Below are positions 1-7,287 of a DNA stretch of 12,066 nt, in pieces; positions within the stretch are counted from its first letter, which is position 1; each line of letters begins with the position of its first letter. The stretch covers positions 1 to 12,066 of the forward strand of contig CAJPOL010000054.1 of assembly GCA_905372265.1 (NCBI GenBank). Reading direction: 5' to 3'. The translations under genes were made by a program, and so were the position numbers. Below the pieces are notes generated by a model. That model did no database searches and was not told where the DNA came from. It worked only from the letters and a program-made list of their open reading frames with translations. The stretch comes from an uncultured Treponema sp. Its GTDB lineage: Bacteria; Spirochaetota; Spirochaetia; Treponematales; Treponemataceae.

Positions 1-1987
1 AGAGCGGATCCCCCGGCCGCCATACCCCGCGCTCTCCTTAGATAAAGCCTTTTACCCCGCCGATATTTTTCTCGCCGCCGGTTTCAAAATGGCTGATACT
101 CAAGCCCGTACCGCTTCCGATTTTGAGGTATGAGGTCTGTCCTTTGTAGCTTGCGGCAATGAACACCGCTTTGGAAGCGTCTGCAAGCACTGCCGAGCCG
201 TTTTTATCCGACTTCATTTCGGCATTTTTTGATCCGACATACGAATAGCAGGTAACCTCAGCTCCGCTGATAGGCTGCGCCGTTTTAATATCGGCAACGG
301 TGATATACAGCTGCCCGCTCGCCGTCTTTTTCGCCATAATTCCGATGTCCGAAATAAGGACATTCCGCTTTATCACATTCTTACTGTTAAAGCGGGGAAT
401 ATAAAAGGCCGGATGATAGGGATTATCTTTATTCGACCAATACGCATCCCGCTCATCATAGTCCAAATCTTCCCAGTAATTCCACAAGCTCTTTTCGGTA
501 GGCGGCGCATCCGCTTCGATTGTATCGGGAGGCTGCGGCAGCGAAGCAAAGGCTTCTTCGGACTCGGAAGGGGCGCGGTATTTGATATTCTTCTTTCTGA
601 ATGAAATGCGTATCTGAAACATCCCCTTAGGATATTTTTTAAGCAGCGCCGATACGTCTATTCCACGCGGAATATATTTGTTTTGCATCGACTGATCCCA
701 ATCGAAGGAGATATTCTGTGTCCACACCGGCTCTCCGACACGGTACAGTTCATCCGTTCCGTCCAATTCGTTGACCTGTAAAAACTGAGCGATATTATAA
801 TCGTAGATAGCGAACGCCTGCACCAAAAGGCCGTTCACGTTCCGCGTCTCAACCGGCAGTACCGTACCCTGCGAGGACGGCAAAATCGTCCCTTCGGTCA
901 TAAAACGCACGGAGGGTAAGTCCCAGTTATCGGAAAGGGTGATATTTTTTGCCGCGGCAAGATAGATGCCGTTCGCACTTTTAATTCCGTTGGAAATACG
1001 GATATTCCGAATATTCCGCCAGTTGGAATCGTCATAAATCGTCAGTACGTTACCTCTTACGGATACATTGACATCATCGCTCCGTGCACCATGCTCATTA
1101 TGTGTCGAAACAAAATCCTGTACATCTTGAGATGCATCGAGCATTCGTGAAAAACTTACCAGTATGGTGTTTTTCTTTGAAGTATTGATATCGATAATCG
1201 AAAATTCGTTTTTTGCCGGAATACTGAACGATTTTTCTCCTGCAAATGCCGCATCCTGTTTTCTCGACAAACCGAGCTTCCGTCCTTGCCACGCAACCGA
1301 TAAGCTGCGCGCCCTTTTTGTAATGCCGATATTTTTGATGAAGAATTTCCACACCGTTCCCGAAGCGCCTTGTTCCCATTGCACCGTATGAGCGCTCTTA
1401 AAAAAGCCGCCCGACTTCGCCGAAACGCAGTGCCGGACGGTTTCCGCCGTAACGGGAATATCCGTGGTGATGCTGCCGCCGAGTGAATAGGCATCTTCCG
1501 TCTGATTCAGCGTCAGGGTATCAAGGGCAACTTCGTAAGAAGGCGTTGCGGCTAAAAAGACATGGCGGTAGATGCCGTGCGCCGTCTCTTTTCCGAATAG
1601 CTTTGCGCAGTCTGCCGACAGGATAATCTTGCGGCTTGAAGGATAGGGCGCCGACGGGGTAAAGACAACCGTTTTGCCGTCTTGCAGTTCCCAGCTCCCC
1701 GCTAACCGTGGAGAAAACTGTAAGACCTGTTCAGGCTCCCCGATAATATCGCAGGCAAAGCTGACGGCAATAGGGTCAAGCCGCCCGACATTAGTCGGAG
1801 AAATGGCCGTAACGTATTCTTCCGTTCCTGCGTCCGCAGCCGTTTGCCGATTGTCGGCGCATCCGGTAAAACACGCCGCAGCAAAAATAAGCACGGCAGC
1901 GAATTTTAACGCAGCGGCAGCCGGCTTAAGGCTCATTTTTTTGACGCTTCCCGCAACTGTTCCGGAAAAAAGACTGGTCTGTTTCAT
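1..1987 (-). pseudogene. Bacterial alpha-2-macroglobulin lipoprotein, 5' part, interrupted by an in-frame stop
   Basis: Family role: bacterial alpha-2-macroglobulins (E. coli YfhM type, about 1,650 residues or more) are envelope lipoproteins thought to trap foreign proteases. Seen: from the ATG at 1987 there are 649 codons, then TAA at 38-40. Residues 1-43 form a long signal peptide with a hydrophobic core and a lipobox-like FTGC (Cys43). Family hallmarks follow in order: the SFACDI...VFTPSAPYPSS region (about 65-110), AFAIYDYNIAQFL (about 390), NPYHPAFYIPRF (about 517) and NVLISDIGIMAKK (about 541-555). The C-terminal part, including any thioester site, lies outside the window. Start choice: AGGAAG stands six bases before ATG 1987. 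A further in-frame TTG at 2092 is really the -35 box of the promoter. ATG 1936, also with a GGAAG, would give a more typical 25-residue signal peptide and is a real alternative. Odd: past the stop the same frame reads GERGVWRPGDPL to the edge, so the gene is otherwise intact. Confidence 0.85.
38..40 (-). other. In-frame TAA replacing the Tyr of the YGERGVWRPGD motif
   Basis: On the minus strand the codons run GGVKGFI, TAA, then GERGVWRPGDPL without a frame change to position 2. In bacterial alpha-2-macroglobulins this site is normally GFIYGERGVYRPGD or similar, so the TAA stands for a Tyr codon (TAT or TAC), a single-base change. The bases are certain from the sequence given. Whether the change is biological or a read error near a contig edge cannot be told here. 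Confidence 0.85.
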
Positions 1988-2064
1988 AGTACGCTTCCTA
2001 TCGGTTTTTAAGTAAAATGATGAACAAGCTGAAACTTGATGCTGATATACATTCTTCAATGTAG

Positions 2065-2092
2065 ATAATAAATAAAACCGACAGGATGTCAA
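2065..2092 (-). promoter_or_regulatory. Promoter of the alpha-2-macroglobulin gene
   Basis: On the minus strand a perfect TTGACA (-35, 2087-2092) is followed after 16 bases by TATTAT (-10, 2065-2070), a 5 of 6 match to TATAAT. Transcription would start near 2058, giving a leader of about 70 nt before ATG 1987. The leader contains a small hairpin (ACATT, loop GAAG, AATGT). The -35 lies only 8 bp from the -35 of the divergent hpf promoter. No activity is proven. Confidence 0.65.
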
Positions 2093-2100
2093 TAATTTTC

Positions 2101-2129
2101 TCGACTTTTTTGCCGTTCTCGCGTATACT
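2101..2129 (+). promoter_or_regulatory. Promoter of the hpf gene
   Basis: TCGACT (2101-2106, 4 of 6 to TTGACA), a 17-base spacer, and TATACT (2124-2129, 5 of 6 to TATAAT). The start point would be near 2135-2137. The Shine-Dalgarno then begins at the very 5' end of the message and the leader is only about 10-12 nt. It sits back to back with the minus-strand promoter. Confidence 0.45.
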
Positions 2130-2146
2130 AATGAAAGGAGGTTTGT

Positions 2147-2434
2147 ATGAACATCAATGTACAGGCTATAAAATTTACGATGGATGAGGATCAGAGAAAC
2201 TTCGTGTATAAAAAATTCGATCGGATTAAATATGCGGAGGAGTTGATTGTTGATATTCTATGTTCTATCAAATTTGATAAAAAGTTTACATATGAGTGTA
2301 CGGTAAATTTTAAAGGAGGAGCAGCACATGTTTCTGCTGAAGAGTACGACTTCAATGCGGGCGTAAATAAACTGATGGATGTCCTTGATCAAAAGGTGCG
2401 AAAAGAAAAAGATAAAATACAAGCAAAAAAATAA
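2147..2434 (+). CDS. hpf: Ribosome hibernation promoting factor, short HPF/RaiA family
   Basis: Family role: HPF/RaiA proteins bind the 30S decoding region in stationary phase or stress, block tRNA and mRNA sites and promote ribosome dimerisation or silencing in the cytoplasm. Seen: 95 residues, the length of the short form, with no C-terminal dimerisation domain. The order fits the family fold: strand (MNINVQAIKFTM), helix (DEDQRNFVYKKFDRIKYA), three strands (residues about 32-65), then a helix with a Lys/Arg-rich end (NKLMDVLDQKVRKEKDKIQAKK) that would contact rRNA. The usual DMYAAID before the last helix is changed to YDFNAGVNKLMD. Start: ATG with a perfect AAAGGAGG five bases upstream. 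The gene is clearly more AT-rich than its neighbours. It has its own promoter and is probably separate from the downstream operon, although I see no convincing terminator between them. Confidence 0.82.
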   Translation: MNINVQAIKFTMDEDQRNFVYKKFDRIKYAEELIVDILCSIKFDKKFTYECTVNFKGGAAHVSAEEYDFNAGVNKLMDVLDQKVRKEKDKIQAKK

Positions 2435-2468
2435 CGTAAATATGCTCTTGGGTGTTCCGATTTTTGAG

Positions 2469-2491
2469 AGATACCTGAGAATAGCGTATCT
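2469..2491. promoter_or_regulatory. Inverted repeat, candidate operator upstream of the transport operon
   Basis: AGATAC (2469-2474) and GTATCT (2486-2491) are perfect 6-bp inverted arms separated by 11 bp. Equivalent bases are 17 bp apart, so both half-sites would lie on nearly the same DNA face. The right arm ends 7 bp before the -35 of the operon promoter, a position suited to an activator or to a repressor acting from upstream. A chance match is possible, and no regulator gene is in the window. Confidence 0.3.
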
Positions 2492-2498
2492 TATCTAT

Positions 2499-2526
2499 TT
2501 TACATAGTTTGAATATCTGCTATAAT
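2499..2526 (+). promoter_or_regulatory. Promoter of the five-gene transport operon
   Basis: TTTACA (2499-2504, 5 of 6) followed after 16 bases by a perfect TATAAT (2521-2526). The start would be near 2533, leaving a leader of about 15 nt that contains the GGGGGAGG Shine-Dalgarno (2537-2544). No other comparable promoter is visible within the operon, where gaps are 24 nt or less. Confidence 0.7.
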
Positions 2527-2548
2527 GCTCTGAGAAGGGGGAGGTGCG

Positions 2549-5431
2549 GTGAGAGCTCCGATGTGTAAAATTGTTTTTATTCTCTTGTTCTTGGGTAGTA
2601 CGGCTGCAGTATCTGCTGCGCCTGAGGCCTATGTTAAAGCGGCGGAGAAGTTCCAACAGGCTAAGCGAGATGCAGCAGCAGCGGTTATACCGGCGGTACC
2701 GTATGCGGATGCTTACGATTCCGTTGCAGCACCGCTTGAGGGTCTTGCTGAACCTGAGCGAGAAGCACTCTATATGGAAGAAGGCGGATATGCCGAATAC
2801 AAGGTTACCGTCTCCGAAGATTCGCTTTACAGCCTTGCGCTGCGCTACCGTCCGCTTGATTCTTCAAGCGGCAGGTTGCTGTGCGCAATTCGCCTCAACG
2901 GGGAGTTCCCGTTCAAAGAGGCACGGGAATTGGCCTTTCCGCGTTTTTGGAAGGACGCTGACCGCAACTATAAAACCATCAAAGGCAATCAGCCGTTCCC
3001 TGCACAGGTCGAGGTAGCCGACTGGACGGCAGCGGCCTGTACGGATTCGCTGGGCTATACGCCCGATGCCTTTTTGTTCCGCTTTAAGCAGGGGGAAAAT
3101 ACCCTAAGGCTTTCGCTGTTGAGCGGAAGAATGGCTCTTGAATCCGTCAGCCTTGTTCCGGCCTCCGCTTCACAGCTGCCGTCCTATGCACAGTATCTGC
3201 AAACCGCAAAAGCGGACGGTGCCGCCGAAATTGCCTGCGAACCGCTTAAAATACAAGCGGAAGATGCCATATTAAAATCTTCGCCGAGTTTGTACCCCAT
3301 TAACGACCGGACATCTCCGCTTTCGGAACCGTATCATCCGTCCAATATCACGCTGAACTGTATCGGCGGCGCCGCATGGAAGGAGCCGGGTGCACAGATT
3401 ATCTGGGAAGTAACCGTACCCGAAAGCGGCCTTTACCGCATTGGCGTTCGCTTTAAACAAACGGCCATGCGCGGACTCTATGCGACGCGGCTTTTGCGGA
3501 TAAACGGGGAAACACCGTTTAAGGAAGCGGCCGACTTGCGCTTTGAGTATGCGTCAGGTTTTCAATTTCAGTATTTAGGAGCCGGTTCCGCTGCGGAGGG
3601 AAAAACGGAAAATAAAGAGGGCTTTCTCTTTTATCTGAAAAAAGGAGCAAACCGTATCAGCTTGGAAACATCGCTGGGAGCGCTCGGCCCTATTTTGTAT
3701 AATCTTGAGGATACGACACGCCGTCTGAACGATATGTATCGGGAAATCATCGCCATTACCGGCGTTACGCCGAATAAATATCTTGATTATCAGCTGTTTT
3801 ACCGCCTGCCCCATTTACGGGAAGTGACGGCGGAGCTCTATGCACAAGCGCAGCGTATTGACGAAGAATTGCGTGCGCTCTACGGCAAAACAAACGACCG
3901 TACCGCAAGCGTATCCCGCCTTCTTGCCATTATGAAGCATTTTTCCGATAGCGATGAACAGATGGTCAACCGGCTCCCCGCTTTTAAAGAAGCCGTAAGC
4001 GCGTTGGGAAAATCGGTCATGGACTTACGGGAACAGCCGCTTCAGCTTGATTATCTGCTGTTTGCCGGTGAACATGCGCCGGAGGTAAAAGCCGACGGAA
4101 ATTTTCTTCAGTATGCCGTGCACAATGTGCGTGCTTTCATCGGTTCATTCTTTAACGATTATAACGTAGCGGCAAGCGGACCGAGCGGCGGCAAAAAACT
4201 GGAAGTGTGGCTGAATACCGGCCGCGATCAGTTTGAAGTTATCCGCCGGTTAGTCAACGAGAGTTTTGAATTGCAAAACGGTGTACAGGTGCAGCTCAAG
4301 CTCATCAACCCCGATCTGCTGCTTGCTTCGACGTTCAGCGGTATCGGCCCCGATGCGGTTATTCAGCTGGCGAACACTGCGCCGGTGAACTTCGCATTCC
4401 GCGGCGCTGCGTATGATCTTACCCGCTTCCCTGACTTCGAAGCGGTTAGCAACACTTTTTCTCCGGCAGCGCTGACCTCGTTTTGGCATCAGAGAGGCTG
4501 TTTTGCACTGCCTGACCGGATGAGCTTCCCCGTGCTGTATTACCGGAAAGATATTTTGGACGCTCTGCACTTAAAAGTGCCTAAGACATGGGAAGAGCTA
4601 TTAGACTTAATACCTGAGCTGCAGCGCAACAACATGGAAATCTATCTTGACACTGATCCGCCGGGTACACTCGGAGCCGCCGTCAGTATGGGCAACAGCA
4701 AAGCCGTCAATACGATATTTTTGTCCCGTCTCTATCAATGCGGAGCGGATATCTATACAAAAGACGAAAAACGCTGTTCATTGGATACCGATGATGCGTA
4801 TACAGTGTTTAAGTGGTGGACACAGTTTTACACGCAGCACAGTTTTCCTGTCGTCGTCGATTTTGTTACCCGTTTCCGGCTGGGAGAAGTGCCGGTCGGT
4901 ATCGTAGACCTTTCGGTATATACGACGCTCAGCGTATCGGCGCCTGAAATCAGAGGTCTGTGGGATATTGCGCCCGTTCCGGCTACCATCGGCGCCGATG
5001 GTACGATGCGCAGTGATGTGCCGTGTATTACCAGCGCCGCCATGATTATCAAAAACAGCGTAGAGTCGCGTAATCGGGTGAACGAAGCATGGGAGTTTAT
5101 CAAATGGTGGACAAGCCGCGATACACAGACTCATTATGCACGGGATATGGAAGCGGTACTCGGCCCGGCGGGACGTTACACGGTTGCAAACCTTGAGGCA
5201 TTCGATACTATCCCATGGCCGCTTGATACGCGGAAAGCACTGCGCGGAATGATCGGTTCCTTGCATGGTATTCCGCAAATTCCGGGCGGCTATATTACCG
5301 GACGCTACCTGAATAATGCATTTACCACCGTCATCACAAAGTATCGGAATGCGGCCGATGTGCTTTTTGAAAACAGCAATCTGATTAACGATGAAATTAC
5401 CGCAAAGCGTAAAGAATTCGGGTTGGAGTAA
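2549..5431 (+). CDS. Exported ABC solute-binding protein with two N-terminal carbohydrate-binding-like domains
   Basis: Likely the capture protein of a carbohydrate ABC importer. Seen: a signal peptide (core IVFILLFLGSTAAVSA) with a probable SPase I site after VSA and no lipobox, so periplasmic or exported. Residues about 65-205 and 232-385 are two related beta-rich domains. Both carry a strand-rich stretch with xVTVxExxLYxxxxRxx, then RLNGEFPFKEARELAF or RINGETPFKEAADLRF, which indicates an internal duplication of a CBM6/35-like fold. Residues about 390-530 are mostly helical. The family 1 SBP domain covers about 549-960: LEVWLNTGRDQFEVIRRLVNESF at its start, KTWEELLDLIPELQ (about 680), FRLGEVPVGIVDLS (about 775) and AWEFIKWWTS (about 850). 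At 960 residues it is more than twice a usual SBP (about 420). Start: GTG 2549 lies four bases after GGGGGAGG. ATG 2561 is an alternative that keeps the signal peptide. First gene of the operon. The substrate is unknown. Confidence 0.85.
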   Translation: MRAPMCKIVFILLFLGSTAAVSAAPEAYVKAAEKFQQAKRDAAAAVIPAVPYADAYDSVAAPLEGLAEPEREALYMEEGGYAEYKVTVSEDSLYSLALRYRPLDSSSGRLLCAIRLNGEFPFKEARELAFPRFWKDADRNYKTIKGNQPFPAQVEVADWTAAACTDSLGYTPDAFLFRFKQGENTLRLSLLSGRMALESVSLVPASASQLPSYAQYLQTAKADGAAEIACEPLKIQAEDAILKSSPSLYPINDRTSPLSEPYHPSNITLNCIGGAAWKEPGAQIIWEVTVPESGLYRIGVRFKQTAMRGLYATRLLRINGETPFKEAADLRFEYASGFQFQYLGAGSAAEGKTENKEGFLFYLKKGANRISLETSLGALGPILYNLEDTTRRLNDMYREIIAITGVTPNKYLDYQLFYRLPHLREVTAELYAQAQRIDEELRALYGKTNDRTASVSRLLAIMKHFSDSDEQMVNRLPAFKEAVSALGKSVMDLREQPLQLDYLLFAGEHAPEVKADGNFLQYAVHNVRAFIGSFFNDYNVAASGPSGGKKLEVWLNTGRDQFEVIRRLVNESFELQNGVQVQLKLINPDLLLASTFSGIGPDAVIQLANTAPVNFAFRGAAYDLTRFPDFEAVSNTFSPAALTSFWHQRGCFALPDRMSFPVLYYRKDILDALHLKVPKTWEELLDLIPELQRNNMEIYLDTDPPGTLGAAVSMGNSKAVNTIFLSRLYQCGADIYTKDEKRCSLDTDDAYTVFKWWTQFYTQHSFPVVVDFVTRFRLGEVPVGIVDLSVYTTLSVSAPEIRGLWDIAPVPATIGADGTMRSDVPCITSAAMIIKNSVESRNRVNEAWEFIKWWTSRDTQTHYARDMEAVLGPAGRYTVANLEAFDTIPWPLDTRKALRGMIGSLHGIPQIPGGYITGRYLNNAFTTVITKYRNAADVLFENSNLINDEITAKRKEFGLE

Positions 5432-5443
5432 GGGAGAATAACC

Positions 5444-6355
5444 ATGATACAGCATTCAAACAGACAGACCCTCTGGCAGATGGTAAAAAAGAATAAAAGC
5501 CTCTATTTTATGATGCTCCCTTTTATGTCGCTTTTTTGTCTTTTCACCGTTATCCCCGTATTGGTGTCGATCTATTTCAGTTTTATGCGCTTTGACGTAT
5601 TGCAGCCGCCGGTGTTTATCGGATTTGAAAATTACATGACCCTATTTTTGGATGATCCGATTTTCTTAAAAGCCGTTAAAAATACGTTTATCTTAGCCCT
5701 GATTATCGGGCCGTTCGGCTACATTTTTTCTTTTTTAATGGCATGGCTGATCAACGAGCTGCCGCGTACCTTGCGGACGATTATCACCGTCGTTTTTTAC
5801 GCGCCGTCCATATCGGGTAATGCGTATCTCGTTTTTACGCTGCTTTTTTCGGGAGACGTATACGGCTATTTTAATGCGCATCTTATCAACTTAGGTTTTA
5901 TTTCCTCTCCCATTCTCTGGCTGCAAAATGCGGACTACATGATGCCGATCGTCATCCTCGTTTCGCTGTGGATGAGTTTGGGTGTCGGCTTTTTGTCGTT
6001 TATTGCCGGTTTGCAGGGCGTAGAGCGGTCGCAATACGAGGCAGCGGAAATCGACGGTATACGGAACCGGTGGCAGGAACTGTGGTTTATCACCCTGCCG
6101 AATATGAAACCGCAGCTGCTGTTCGGCGCGGTTATCTCGGTAACGTCTTCCCTTGCCGTAGCGGATGTTACCGTCGCGCTGAACGGTTTCCCGTCAACAA
6201 ACTATGCAACGCATACGATCATCAATCACCTCAACGATTACGGTATCATCAGACTTGAGATGGGCTACGCTTGCGCAATCGCCGTACTGCTGTTCTTTAT
6301 GATGATGGGCATCAATGCGCTTGTACAAAAATTCTTAAAAAAGGTCGGTACCTAA
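5444..6355 (+). CDS. Sugar ABC transporter permease, MalF/UgpA/LacF type
   Basis: Inner-membrane permease that would pair with the next gene product to form the channel of a CUT1-type carbohydrate importer. Seen: 303 residues, normal for the family. Six membrane segments lie at about 20-47, 80-104, 112-135, 167-190, 224-246 and 274-297. The cytoplasmic EAA loop, which docks the ATPase, is intact at 199-223 (EAAEIDG, then ITLPNMKP with Leu-Pro at 218-219). Start: ATG 5444 has GGGAGA upstream and lies 12 nt after the SBP stop codon, so the two are surely co-transcribed. The pairing with a large SBP fits the polysaccharide or oligosaccharide transporter group (LplB-like), but the substrate cannot be read from the permease. 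Confidence 0.93.
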   Translation: MIQHSNRQTLWQMVKKNKSLYFMMLPFMSLFCLFTVIPVLVSIYFSFMRFDVLQPPVFIGFENYMTLFLDDPIFLKAVKNTFILALIIGPFGYIFSFLMAWLINELPRTLRTIITVVFYAPSISGNAYLVFTLLFSGDVYGYFNAHLINLGFISSPILWLQNADYMMPIVILVSLWMSLGVGFLSFIAGLQGVERSQYEAAEIDGIRNRWQELWFITLPNMKPQLLFGAVISVTSSLAVADVTVALNGFPSTNYATHTIINHLNDYGIIRLEMGYACAIAVLLFFMMMGINALVQKFLKKVGT

Positions 6356-7275
6356 TGAAACACGCGCCGTATAAAAAAATGAACCGTTCCCGCTTCGCGA
6401 AATTCCTGACCAAAAACAGGAGCAACCGGAGCATCAGCGGCAGTCTTCTGTTATTTGCATTTCTGTTCTTATTGGCTTCGGTGTCGCTTTTTCCCGTTAT
6501 CTTCATGATCAATAATGCGTTTAAGCCGATTAACGAGCTGTTTATTTTTCCGCCTAAGCTCTTTGTGATGCAGCCGACGACGGCAAATTTCGCCGATCTT
6601 TTTGAGCTGCTGACAAACTCGCTTGTGCCCTTTCTCCGGTATTTCTTTAATACGCTGGTGATTGTGCTGCTCGGTTCGGTAGGGCATATTCTCTTTGCCT
6701 CGGCAGCTGCCTTTCCGCTGGCGAAATTCCGCTTCCCGGGTAATGCCTTTTTGTCAAAGCTGATTGTTTTTTCACTGATGTTTGCACCTGCGGTTACTGC
6801 CGTACCGAGCTATGTGATATTGGCACGCCTGCGGCTGGTGGACACATATTGGTCGTCGATTATTCCCGCTTTTGCAATGCCGCTTGGCCTATTTTTAATG
6901 AAAAACTTTATGGAACAGGTACCCGATGCGCTGATCGATGCCGCCTCCATCGATGGACTTGACTATCCGGGAATGCTGTGGCGTATTATTATGCCGGCGG
7001 TAAAGCCTGCATGGATAACACTTTTTATTGTGTCATTCCAGAACCTTTGGGGTATCGCAGGCGGCACGTTTATCTATACGGAAAATTTGAAACCGCTTGC
7101 GTCGATGCTCACGCAGATTGCAGGCAGCGGCATTGCGGCGGGAAGCGCCGGAGTTGCCCGTATCGGTATTGTCGCGGCGGCTTCTCTGTTGATGTTCCTC
7201 GTTCCGGTCATTATTTTCATTATTTCGCAGTCAAACGTACTGGAGACGATGGTATCGTCAGGAATCAAGGATTAA
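6355..7275 (+). CDS. Sugar ABC transporter permease, MalG/UgpE/LacG type
   Basis: Second half of the permease pair. Seen: 306 residues with a basic N-terminal tail (1-26), then six membrane segments at about 28-52, 98-122, 135-158, 166-184, 220-240 and 269-291. An intact EAA loop spans 195-220 (DAASIDG, then IIMPAVKPAW). The ending SGIKD matches the short polar tail typical of MalG-like proteins. Start: the ATG at 6355 shares one base with the preceding stop (TAATG), a standard arrangement for translational coupling. An in-frame ATG at 6271 lies inside the previous gene, would add 28 residues unlike the family, and is rejected. No strong Shine-Dalgarno is present, which agrees with coupling. 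Confidence 0.93.
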   Translation: MKHAPYKKMNRSRFAKFLTKNRSNRSISGSLLLFAFLFLLASVSLFPVIFMINNAFKPINELFIFPPKLFVMQPTTANFADLFELLTNSLVPFLRYFFNTLVIVLLGSVGHILFASAAAFPLAKFRFPGNAFLSKLIVFSLMFAPAVTAVPSYVILARLRLVDTYWSSIIPAFAMPLGLFLMKNFMEQVPDALIDAASIDGLDYPGMLWRIIMPAVKPAWITLFIVSFQNLWGIAGGTFIYTENLKPLASMLTQIAGSGIAAGSAGVARIGIVAAASLLMFLVPVIIFIISQSNVLETMVSSGIKD

Positions 7276-7287
7276 AGGTGTATTGCT

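Noticed and set aside
1988..2092. Longer N-terminus for the alpha-2-macroglobulin from TTG 2092
   Set aside because: The TTG is part of the TTGACA -35 box, there is no ribosome site, and the extra 35 residues would precede a normal signal peptide.
2450..2465. Possible terminator after hpf (TTGG, loop, CCGA, TTTTT)
   Set aside because: The stem is only four pairs with one wobble, too weak to call.
4778..5455. 225-residue open frame on the minus strand opposite the SBP gene
   Set aside because: It lies wholly opposite the well-supported SBP domain, has a composition rich in Cys, Arg and His typical of antisense frames, no Shine-Dalgarno and no recognisable family.
6271..6354. Longer N-terminus for the second permease from ATG 6271
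   Set aside because: It overlaps the last 28 codons of the first permease; the TAATG junction at 6353-6357 gives a family-like start.
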